NCBI GenBank assembly: GCA_964034945.1
Contig: OZ035961.1
Coordinates: forward strand, 14,089,243 to 14,153,242
Source of the DNA: Chrysopilus asiliformis
Lineage: Eukaryota > Arthropoda > Insecta > Diptera > Rhagionidae
Reading direction: 5' to 3'
DNA length: 64,000 nt
The notes under the pieces are model-generated. The model made no database searches. It saw nothing but the letters and a program-made list of their open reading frames with translations, and was not told the DNA's origin. Made by a program: the position numbers and the translations under genes. This document shows positions 39,501 through 47,738 of this stretch, piece after piece; positions within the stretch are counted from its first letter, which is position 1, and each line of letters opens with the position of its first letter.

Positions 39501-42500
39501 TGTACAATAAATCTTAATATATAAAAATGGATGTTTGTTTCTCTGTCTGTCTGTCTGTCTGTCTGTTTGTTTGTCTGTCTGTTTGTGATTACAAAATTCA
39601 AAAACTACTGGACCGATTTTTAAGCGGTTTTTTGCAAAATGATCTGCGTTGCCAGGAGCAAATTTTTAGCTATGTTAGATTTTCAAAATTCGAAATAGAG
39701 CCGCGTTCAGCGATCCCGAAGCCCCATAATGCCAATTTTTCCGGGAAAAAATGGGAAAAAGGATATTTTCGTTATCCTTTGAGGAAGGAATCCTGTAAGG
39801 ATAACGAAAATATCTTTTTTCCCATTTTTTCCCGGAAAAATTGTCAGTATGGGCTTTTCGGGGTCGCTGAACGCGGCTCTGGTGTTGGAATTTCAAAATT
39901 CGAAACGGAAGGTCCTGTAAGGATAACACAAATGTCCTTTTTCCAATTTTTCTTGCAAAAACTGGCTTTAGGAGGTTTTCGGGGTTGCTTATCACGAATC
40001 TGGTGTTGCAATTTCAAAATTCCAAACGGAAGCTTCTGTAAGGATAACGTTTTTTCCCAAAAGTTTTTAAGTTATTTATGGTTTTTTGGCATTCTAAAAT
40101 TTATACAAAAAACTTTAAGCTGGCAATGAAGGGTCCGCTAGTTTTTTTTAAAAAACATTTTGGTTGAGGCGATAATTTTTTTTTAATACATAAAGAACCA
40201 AAAATATCTGCGTCGTGATTGACTCTCATTAAATAGGGCAGTGCGGGCGCAAATTTTTTTTAAATTTCCATGCAAACAATTTTTTTGTGGGCTTGAAAAT
40301 TGAAAAAAAATCGCGCCCTCACCGCCCTTTTTAATGAGAGTCAATCACGGCGTAGATATTTTTGATTCTTTGATAACCACCCATTATGTATATTTAATGA
40401 AAAAAATATTTTTGTTTTTTAAGTAATCTTTAGCAATAATTTTATTTATTTCTTCCTTCAATCTATGTCTTATAAATATCAAAGACGACATTTTAGAGCT
40501 TGTTGTTATTGTTTAAAATTCTTTTCTGATCTTCTATTTATTTTCAATAAATATCTTATTTGTTTACTTGAATTATTTGTAAATATTTATCTATCTCTAA
40601 GTCCAGCCCACGTGCCCTTAATATAAAATGGTGTCGACATAAATGAATGATTCAATGTCATGCGTCTATTTGTAGCCCTAAATACCTATTTTTTTTTATT
40701 GACTTCCATGCTGTACTTAATTACTTCCATGATGTCAACACTGTCCCAAAAGACATTAAGAACAGAATTAAAAAAAAAAAACAACATTGATCTGAATGAT
40801 TTTCCAACATGACATAAAATATACGTTAAAATCAAAATTTCCCCCGTGGTTTATTATAATTAAGCAAATATATTACACGTCATGACATATCACCATATCC
40901 GAAATCTTTTCTACATATCCACCTTTTTTGTAGCAAAAAAAAAATGAAAAAAAGTGTGAATAAACGAAATTAATTGAAGTTTGCATATGCGATGATACAC
41001 AATAATGGAATATCATATCAAGAACTTGTCAAAAGTTTTAGTTAGCGCTTGAAATGTCTATCGACAAGAGAGCTTTGGCAAAATAAATTTAATTATTGCG
41101 TGTTAGATCATTCCAGCTAATTAATAAGATAATATTTTCCTTTCGATAGCCTGCTACACATAAATGAGTTGAACAAACTTATGTCAATATTTCATATATC
41201 AACACAACAGTCACTGTTCGCATTTGGCCGTTTTTTTTAAATAAAATTCATACATATATGACGAAAAAAGCAAAAATGTGAGAAAAATTGTAAAAAAAAA
41301 ATGGAATGGAAAAAACTTTTATCAATGTAGAATGTTGTGTTTGTACATGAATATAACCTTTAAAACAGATTCGCTAACAATGGTCTTGCCTATCTATATT
41401 TATCTTTTATTTGCTGTTGTGTTGTTGTTGTTGTTGTGAAATTGAATTATATGAGAAAATAAAATACATAGAAATCATGATACACACTTCCGACTAATAT
41501 GAGTTTAGTATTTATCTACTCGTTGATGATTTACGGAAATCATTTAATTCGAAATTATTGTTTTATAATTTTTCTCTTTTCTTGCTTGAGAGAATCGAAA
41601 AAAAAGTAGAAATTAATCATTTCATTTTTGTGTGCACAAAATTTTGCTGAAAATAATCAAGAAAGCGTGAGGAAACTACTATGAAAGTCAGAAATTTTCT
41701 TCCTTTGACAATTTCGAGACGACCGTGTGAATAAAAGTTAAACTCCCCGATAAGTTTTCGAGTATGAGGAAATTAATTATATTTCGTGATGAATAGTGCA
41801 AAAGTCAAGCAAGAATTTTGATTTTGAACAAAATTTATCCTCAACTAATTTATTTAAAGTCTCGACTGTCAAAAAAGAGGAGTGGTTGATTTAATTTTGC
41901 TACAGAAATTTTAACAATCTTAAAAACAAAATTTTGGTAAACTCGTGTGACTAATATATGATATGATAAAATCACGTCTAAATTATCGATCGTAAAAATG
42001 TTCAACGACAAAAACTCTATTGACGTAAAAAACGAGAACTTTTCTTAAACCATCCCAAATAACATTTGTTCTCCAGTTTTTTATCACAATTCTCTACATT
42101 TTCCATATTATTTGAAACGCAATCATGCTAAAAAAAATGGGTTTTAATCAATAGCACATTAGTAGAGTTTTTGGGAAAGGCATAAAATGTTACTTTGTTG
42201 AAAAATTTCTCATTTTTGGGGTATTTTCGACCATTACACGAAATCTGTGGTAAAACTGTATTGATTTTGTGGCATTTCTTCATATTTCACACCTGAAAAT
42301 CCCCTTCTAAACGGCCCAGGGACCGCATGAGAATTCTAGTCCTGGGCCATTTAGAAGGGGATTTTCAGTACCACGCCCGCCGCGAATTAAAAAGTCAAAA
42401 AGTTGACTCCAGTTAAATACGCGTTGCCCACTTTTCCACCGCTTCTGCTACTTGGGATAATAAATATCTCGAAATTGGCGAAATAAGTCAAATTCACAGT

Positions 42501-45500
42501 ATAAGACCCCGTTTACACTTGCGATTTTTTCTTAGATTTTACTTATCTATCACAGAATAAATTTATTTAGCAAAAGTTGTCAAAATTTGAATTTATTTCG
42601 ACGGTTTTATATGAAAACATAACAAAGCTATAATTGCCAATCTGGCCATTATTGAAAACCCGTATGGTGGTTTAAGTGAACGGCGAACAGTTGTATCAAA
42701 ATTCCATTTTGAAGTCAAACTTTTCAATAAGATTTTCTAAAATTTATTCCAATCGGATTTTGATGTATGGGAGTTTTATGTAGACTCATATCCTAAATAA
42801 CTTTTGTTCTTGCACTTTTTTGATAAGATGTACCGTTTTTGAGAGATTCGTAAAAAACGTTTTCGTTCGTATAGGGGGTACCCTCCCTAATGGTCCATTT
42901 TCGCTTATTAACGAACTTAAAATTTCAAGTCTTTAGCTCAATCTGTGCGCCCGCAATCCGCGCCACAGACGGACAGACAGACGGACATGCAAAAATTAAT
43001 TGTTTTTATCATTCTAAACACACTGGTGTAATTCATTTTTGTGTGTGATAACGGGACCTTGGCGTTACAAACGGTAAGGCAAATTTAATATACCCTTTGG
43101 TTTCCCCATACTGGTATAAAAATGTAAGGATTGATAGTTGGTGGTACTTAACCCTAGGATGTGCAACACTTCGGAGGCGCCAAGTGGTCCTACTGGGCCT
43201 GCTCAGGCCCAGTTGCACGTCCTAGGGTTAAAAGTGTTAAGATGTTGTCCATAAATCTCCATTACTTTGACGGTTCTTGGAAAAATATGTTTTGGTTTCA
43301 TTTCCCAAAATTTGGTTTCGATTTTGGTTTAATAAGATTTCAATGGTTGAGAGGTTTTTGATTCCTGCACGAAGTTATCTTTTGTTTTGGTTCGGTTCGG
43401 TCAATTATTTTTTTAGAGGGGTTCAGTTTTTGGTAGAAGACTTTTGACGCTTTTTTTCTACTCATATTCACAGGGAAAACCGATACTTAATTCGCACATC
43501 AACAACAACGAGAATATAATTTATTTAATCTTAAACATTTCTAAGCTATCTTATCTTCAATTTCAAGCAATTTACACTTGAGGTACAAAACAAACAGAAA
43601 ATATATTTTTATATATTATATCAAATTTTACTGATAAAAATATAAAAAGCGCATTTGGGGATTTTTTACATGGATCACGTTCCAATCCGCTGATATTTTT
43701 AAAGTACTGGGAATAGAATTTGATTAAATTTAATCATTGTTTACAAACAAAGTCTGGCTCTTGGGTTTATTAAGAGGAAAAATTATTGTAAATTGTATAT
43801 TAGCTTAAAAACTCATACCATTCGTTATGATATTGTGTTTTCCATTCAATTTTTAACATGTTTTTAGAGCTCTTTTAAGAAGTGGTGCGGTGAGGGGGAT
43901 AGAAGGATTTGAAAAAGCTGAAATTTGCGTGACATTTTTTATATACAGCGTCTTAAAAATTTGTGAAATTCTGATAGTACATCTGAGATCCTTATTTGGA
44001 AGTTCTCAGGATAATTGGGTGTCATGCTTTTGGCAGGGTTGTTGAAGGTTTTTTTTTTCTTTTTCAAAAAATTGTCTATTTTAGAGATTTTGCAAAAAAA
44101 AATTATTTTGACTGATTTTTCTCATTTAATTTTAGGCTGATGATAAATCACTTTTGGCTCGTTTCTATCATGCTGATAGAGCTTTGACTGCAGTCGCAAG
44201 TGAATTGGACAGTTTTGATGGGAGAGCTGAACCTGACAGATGTTCACGTTTAGTGAGTCGCCTACGTCAAGGACAGGTAAAATACTATAAAATATTTGAA
44301 AATATTCATTGAATAGTAACGTAAAATTCCATTTTCAGGATAAAGTCCTATCAATAACAAATCAAATAATGGATGAGCTGCTGGGAGACGATCGTTCACC
44401 ACGCGCCTTCCGTGCCAAATTCCCCGAAGAGGTTCTACAGGAGAACCTGGCCGGGCAGCTATGGTTTGGAGCTGAATGCCTAGCGGCTGGCTCCTCCATA
44501 ATGAATCGTGAAATGGAGAGTACAGCGATGCGCCCGCTAGCCAAAGCTGTAACGAAGAGTTTAGATAATGTACGGAACTTGCTAAGAGATCAGTGCCTTC
44601 GTAATAATATTCCAAATAGTCAAACGTTAAGACTTGATATCAACGATGCGGCCACTGAACAACTCTATGAAAGTTTAAAAATCTTCGATCGTCTATTTGC
44701 TGAATTTGAATTACGTTATGTTAGCGCGATGGTTCAAGTAAAATCGAAACATGAATACGAAATGCAGGAATTAATATGCGTTCTATTCTCGGAGAGTCTT
44801 CATCGTGCCCTCAAAATCGGTCTATTGGAACAGGAACAGGTCGATTCATTTGATCCGGCATTAATGTTTTCAATTCCACGTCTAGCGATAATCAGTGGTC
44901 TAGTGGTTTTTCCGAAAGGACCATTAAATATGGACATGCCAGCTGATCAATTATCGGAGATGTTTAGACCATTTCGAACAATATTGATAAAAATTCGTGA
45001 TCTGTTGCGGACATTAAACAAGAACGAATTATTTCAATTGGAGAAGCTTCTCTGCACAAACGAAGAGATTCACTTGAAATCAAATAAAGCCAACTGTGAT
45101 GAAGTACCCGATGATAAATCGAATAGTGATGAAGATTTAGTTAGTAATTTTGTTGATAGTAATACTACTACTACGACGAGTAACCTTACGAATCGTGACG
45201 TATACAATAATGGCGTTTATTCAACTGTCGATAGTAGTTTGGTTGTTTCTTCCTCATCAATATCAGACGTTTCATCTGAATGGACAGATGATGATAACAA
45301 GGAGCTGAAAGAAAATCTTGTAACGGCCGATTGTGCATCGGGTTTCCTAATACCGAACACGAATTTTGGTAATTTGCTGCAGCCGACCGAGGCTCCATTG
45401 ACTGATAATTTTATAAGTGATGATGAGTTTGAGTTTAATGGCGATGAAACACGAAACAACAATAACAATAGTAATGTGAATAATACCGATTCGGGAGTTA

Positions 45501-47738
45501 GTACGGAAAATACAAATTCTGATCGTACACCGGACTCAGAGAATGCCTCAGAAATTGGCAAGAATGATGGCAGTTCACAGAAACAACCTGGCAGTTGGGT
45601 ACTGAAATCAGTTTACAGTAATAATACTGGCAGTAGTAGTGGCGTCATTAGCAACAGCAATAACAACGTGAACAGCATTAACGGCAAAAGTAGCACAAAA
45701 CCAGGATGTAGCCGTATGGATACATCAGATTCGTCTGAAGAAAGTGAACAGCAGACAATAAAAGCAACAAAATCTATAAAATCGACTGCAAGTGATTTCC
45801 CAGGGACGAGTCATAATAAGACAGAGAATAATTCGAGACGTTCTAGCCGAAGTTCTCATCGTCATCATAGACATCATTCCAAGAAGCGTGTCAAACAGCA
45901 TAGTTTGGATACCTCGAGCGGAGATACGTCATCTTCGCTGTCAGACGGTGATCCACATGAAGTGAAATTGGCATTGAGAGCTGCTGGCAGAATTAAATTC
46001 AAGTAGGTTTTCGATTTAAAATACCAATTAGAAAAAAGTATGAGATACCAATATAAGAACCGTTTAAAGGCGTCCATAAAATACGTCACCCTTTTGTAGG
46101 GGAGTCTCTGCGGTTGTGTGGGCGGTACAAATCACACAAAAAAGTCGGACGAGAGGGGAGGAGAGCCCGAAAAACCAAATATTTGCGTCACTCATTTTAT
46201 GTACAGTTGCAGGGTTTAGAAAAAAATCTGGTTTCCACAACAATCAGTTTTTAAAAACTTCAAAAATGTTCTACAAATTTGAAAAAAAACGGACAAAAAT
46301 TAGTTCGTAAAATAGGTACGTCAAATTTTTTCGAAGGTAGTCTGCACTATTATGACGTCACCACTAAAAATTGAAAAAAGCGTACAGGAGGGGACCTGAA
46401 AAGGGTAAAATTAGGGCGACATTTTTTATTAACAGCTCTTTTAAAAAAAGCAATCTGGCATGGAACAAAAATTCGGAAAAAAAATCTGCCAACAAAAAAT
46501 GTCTGAAAGTTAAAAAAAAAGTTTGTGTCTCAAGTTTCTGTCTTTTTTTGAGATTTAGTGCGTATTTTATTTAAAAAATATTACTTTTTTTTTGAAAATA
46601 TTGAAATGGAAGTTCCTAATTTTGCTACGACGTTTTGACAAACAGCTCAACATGAACAAATTTTGCTGGACGAAAAATGTTACAAATCGATGGACTCCTG
46701 TATGTGAAAATTTTTGTTTTTATTATTTAAATACAAATATTATTTATGTTATGAAATACTTTTACAAACACCAGATTGACTAATGTTTCATCTCATATTT
46801 TTGATTTTAGGAGTACGGAAAATCTCTTGCATCGATTATTTGTTTGCATCGCTGGAGTTGCAGATCAATTACAGACGAATTTCGCATCAGATTTGCGCCA
46901 AATTCTGAGAAGTGTGTTCCTTATGAATACTAGTCCACCGCAAGAGGAGATCAAAATCCCCGAAAAGACAAAGGACGCCACTGATTTGTTCGAGTTTCGT
47001 GCTAGCGAGAACGACGTTATCCAACAGAATGGTGGCTCAAATCAAAGTATATACTCAGCGGAGGAGGTAAATCCCGAACTGGAGAACGACGTATTCGTTG
47101 AACGATCCGTTATCCAGCGTGGCGGTAGCCTGGAAAACGATGTGATATCAGTTCGAAGCAACATATCGCGAAGCCGTAGCCTGGGCGAGGAGCACGGCAA
47201 CGAACCACCCACACGACCCACTCACATCAATCAGCGGGCGTATTCGCTGCAGGATCGGCGCTCATCGCAGGGCAGTAATTCAGGTAGCAACAGTCCCGCC
47301 AATTCATCGGCGAGCAATTCACCAGTAGGTGGTCGGACAACAGCTGGCTCGAGTGCAACGTATTATCATCAACAACAGCATACCGGAAACGTCAATAATA
47401 ACAACAACAATAATAATAATAACAATAATCAAAGTCAGAATCATATTAATGAAAATAACAATAGTAATAATACATCGATAGTAACAAACACTGCCGCCAA
47501 TGCACAACAAAGGTCGCCTAGACAATCGCCTCCGACTTGGATACCCGATGAGGAGGCGCCACGATGCATGGCCTGTACTATTCCCTTTACCGCATTCCGA
47601 CGACGGCACCACTGCCGAAATTGTGGAGGAGTTTTCTGTGGCGGTTGCTCCAATTCCTCGGCACCACTTCCCAAATTTGGCCTAACGAAAGCGGTCCGTG
47701 TATGTCGCGACTGTTACACTCGTGAAGTGGCAACGTGA
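15775..47738 (+). CDS. Lst2: Lateral signaling target protein 2 homolog (FYVE-domain endosomal protein)
   Basis: Four coding exons: 15775-15813 ([13 protein letters not shown]), 44136-44276, 44339-46002 and 46811-47738. All junctions are GT-AG and in phase, giving 923 residues. Residues 14-310 are the conserved family core ([56 protein letters not shown]). K87 falls in RAKFPEE; in human LST2 (ZFYVE28) K87 is the monoubiquitination site controlling endosome binding. Residues 310-855 are Ser/Asn-rich and low in complexity, with an N-run near 809-836. Residues 858-918 are a complete FYVE zinc finger: [15 protein letters not shown] and RVCRDC, with the Cys/His ligands present. The family binds PI3P on early endosomes and restrains EGFR signalling. 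Exon 3 must end at 46002 (AA|GTAGGT); reading on gives a TAG two bases later. Intron 1 is 28,322 bp and full of transposons. Confidence 0.96.
15814..20548. other. Start of Lst2 intron 1, with a less AT-rich block
   Basis: Between about 15.85 and 17.75 kb the DNA is visibly richer in G+C and in CG dinucleotides than its surroundings, and frames of up to 162 codons stay open. None shows a recognisable domain. The block follows the first exon, where enhancers or alternative first exons often lie. From 17.8 kb on the sequence returns to AT-rich DNA with no gene seen. At 19.75-20.06 kb a GGTGGTCACC-like motif recurs three times. Confidence 0.45.
20836..22160. mobile_element. 1.3-kb non-autonomous element with long TIRs (CAC[GT]CAGAGAAAA)
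   Basis: The left arm CACGCAGAGAAAA...AATGGGAAATCG...ACTATTACTAAAATAG is repeated inverted at the right end over about 110-130 bp. No transposase frame lies between the arms. It interrupts the pogo-like transposon. The flanks both contain a diverged CGTATTTGGxCCCA segment, which could be a target duplication of about 18 bp. The superfamily is not assigned. Confidence 0.7.
22294..22753. mobile_element. hAT-type MITE with 8-bp target duplication
   Basis: The ends TAGGGGTGTCAAA and TTTGACATCCCTA are inverted copies. Flanks TTTTGAAG (22286-22293) and TTTTGACG (22754-22761) form an 8-bp duplication with one mismatch, as hAT transposases make. The interior is made of repeated CCGGTTTT/AACCGG motifs with no coding frame. 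It splits the pogo-like transposase frame. Confidence 0.82.
24496..24529. repeat. 34-base poly-A run
   Basis: Uninterrupted run of A in intron 1, possibly the tail of an old retroposed sequence. The region upstream shows no recognisable retroposed gene. Confidence 0.9.
25281..25353. mobile_element. Small pogo-like MITE
   Basis: CAGTGAAATCTGCATAAGCTGG at the left and its inverse (CCAGCTTAATCTACAATG) at the right surround a short GGACC/GGTCC core. About 73 bp; a typical miniature pogo/Tigger-like structure. Confidence 0.45.
25440..25555 (+). repeat. Single diverged copy of the 122-bp Helitron-associated unit
   Basis: The order TCCTGTAGGGATAACG..AATATCC, TTTTTCCC..CGGGAAAA, then TCATCACGAATCCG matches the tandem unit expanded at 61.4-62.3 kb. 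It is a single unit and diverged. Confidence 0.55.
25775..26060 (-). mobile_element. LINE ORF2 C-terminal fragment
   Basis: The minus strand reads [20 protein letters not shown], then [20 protein letters not shown] followed by PSNVLP, then [17 protein letters not shown] after a frame change. The pattern S-F-x-P-x-x-x-R-L-W-N-x-L-P is a hallmark of the C-terminus of jockey/CR1-type retrotransposon proteins. It is truncated and frameshifted, hence dead. Confidence 0.75.
27823..28310. mobile_element. Harbinger-type MITE (488 bp, TAA-flanked)
   Basis: The ends TGCCGCGGTCACACGACGCTG and its inverse (CAGCGTCTTGTGACCGCCGCA) are terminal inverted repeats, with TAA directly adjoining both ends, the 3-bp target of PIF/Harbinger elements. 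The GC-rich interior repeats CGCTGGCAAGTAGCA-like motifs in both orientations. There is no transposase frame. The right end abuts a LINE fragment. Confidence 0.8.
28314..28575 (+). mobile_element. LINE 3' end, reverse-transcriptase protein C-terminus
   Basis: A single frame with one stop reads [47 protein letters not shown] and [20 protein letters not shown], then TGCSTERER. It is the same LINE family as at 372-615, less decayed, and ends in a short GAGAGAG tail. It is 5'-truncated, probably at insertion. Confidence 0.78.
30252..31060. mobile_element. CGTCAC-type MITE split by a nested repeat
   Basis: The left end GGTTGTGCATAAAATACGTTAC and the right end GTGACGTATTTTATGGACAGCC are inverted copies. 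Similar tips recur at 46068, 51731-52466, 14086, 31037 and 43920, so the family is abundant here. Another repeat is inserted inside it (30325-30980). Confidence 0.65.
30325..30980 (+). repeat. Dispersed repeat with CAGACGGACAGA array and ATACCC...GGGTAT terminal hairpin
   Basis: Shared with 42614-43123 (plus) and 33309-33669 (minus, truncated). It begins AAAACATAACAAAGCTATAA, contains a C-rich patch, a GACA/GACG tetranucleotide array (about 30721-30843), then CACACTGGTGTAATTCATTT, and ends in the imperfect hairpin ATACCCTTTGG/CCATACGGGTAT. There is no protein-coding frame; the [11 protein letters not shown] frames are array artefacts. The class is unassigned. Confidence 0.75.
31061..36010. 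other. Lst2 intron 1, AT-rich part
   Basis: No gene recognised. At 31.09-31.26 kb the phrase AACTGATTGGTGTGAACG repeats, suggesting an old inverted-repeat element. At 35.8-36.0 kb an ACCCGGGTTCGCCCGG hairpin and a TTTCAGGCCAATCGGTTC segment mark another repeat, into which the Helitron at 36011 appears inserted. Confidence 0.45.
33309..33669 (-). repeat. Truncated minus-strand copy of the GACA-array repeat, ending in poly-G
   Basis: Starts TTTTTATACCCGTATGGTG with the terminal hairpin, followed by the GTCCGTCC array and the GAGCTAGAGACTTGAAATTTT segment. It ends in a 26-base G run (33644-33669), which corresponds to the C-rich patch of the other copies. Confidence 0.75.
36011..36593 (+). mobile_element. 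Helitron-like element A
   Basis: Begins TCTATATATAAAAT after an A and ends with a GC-rich hairpin (AACCCGGCACCGACGGGTAT) followed by CTAG and then T. This is the Helitron signature: 5' TC, 3' hairpin plus CTRR, inserted between A and T. It carries an imperfect CTGACTGA array and about two diverged copies of the 122-bp unit. There is no Rep/helicase frame, so it is non-autonomous. Confidence 0.72.
37530..37629. mobile_element. 100-bp pogo/Tigger-like MITE
   Basis: CAGTAGAATCCCGATAATTC at the left is inverted as GAATTATCGGGATTCTACTG at the right, with internal ACGAATTA repeats. The left end adjoins TA; the right flank is AA, so the TA duplication is imperfect. Confidence 0.75.
39512..40141 (+). 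mobile_element. Helitron-like element B with internal inverted duplication
   Basis: Starts TCTTAATATATAAAAATGG after A (39511) and ends CTAG at 40138-40141 before T, the Helitron A|T insertion pattern. A CTGTCTGTCTGT array follows the start, then ACTACTGGACCGATTTT. Diverged 122-bp units follow, two of them head-to-head (39698-39879). A 200-codon frame runs through but encodes only repeat sequence. Non-autonomous. Confidence 0.75.
40190..40374. mobile_element. MITE with about 60-bp terminal inverted repeats
   Basis: Left AAGAACCAAAAATATCTGCG continuing GTGATTGACTCTCATTA is inverted at the right as TAATGAGAGTCAATCAC, then CGTAGATATTTTTGATTCTT. Very short interior. It lies directly downstream of Helitron-like element B. 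Confidence 0.7.
42293..42368. repeat. 76-bp near-perfect hairpin
   Basis: CTGAAAATCCCCTTCTAAAC followed by GGCCCAGG is inverted after about 20 bases as CCTGGGCC and then ATTTAGAAGGGGATTTTCAG. The 28-bp stem has one mismatch. It may be a minimal MITE; a hairpin RNA is also possible. No family was recognised. Confidence 0.8.
42505..42613 (+). mobile_element. Left part of a CCGTTTA-type MITE, interrupted
   Basis: GACCCCGTTTACACTTGCG and the following ATCTATCACAGAATAAA and GACGGTTTTATATGAAAA match the complete MITE at 49703-49977. The copy breaks off where the GACA-array repeat begins. Confidence 0.55.
42614..43123 (+). repeat. GACA-array repeat, third copy
   Basis: Same order as at 30325-30980, with a much shorter GACGGACAGACAG array (about 42966-42987) and the terminal ATACCCTTTGG...GGTATAAAAAT hairpin slightly decayed. 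Confidence 0.75.
43150..43227. mobile_element. 78-bp piggyBac-type MITE (TTAA-flanked)
   Basis: TTAA at 43146-43149 and 43228-43231 flank an element starting CCCTAGGATGTGCAAC and ending with its inverse GTTGCACGTCCTAGGG. TTAA targets and CCC tips are the piggyBac signature. The centre holds a second small palindrome, GGGCCTGCTCAGGCCC. Confidence 0.85.
46068..46212. mobile_element. CGTCAC-type MITE in Lst2 intron 3
   Basis: Left AGGCGTCCATAAAATACGTC and the inverted right end GCGTCACTCATTTTATGTAC form diverged terminal inverted repeats around about 100 bp. A second decayed piece with the same right-end phrase lies near 46420. Confidence 0.6.

Larger units (their letters stand above)
40375..44135. 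other. End of Lst2 intron 1
   Basis: Mostly AT-rich DNA. Apart from the hairpin, MITEs and repeat listed separately, no exon was recognised. The acceptor TTTAATTTTAG at 44125-44135 precedes Lst2 exon 2. Confidence 0.5.

Noticed and set aside
44309..44338. Extending Lst2 exon 3 upstream to the first ATG of the open frame
   Set aside because: The acceptor at 44338 and phase agreement with exon 2 show that those codons are intron.
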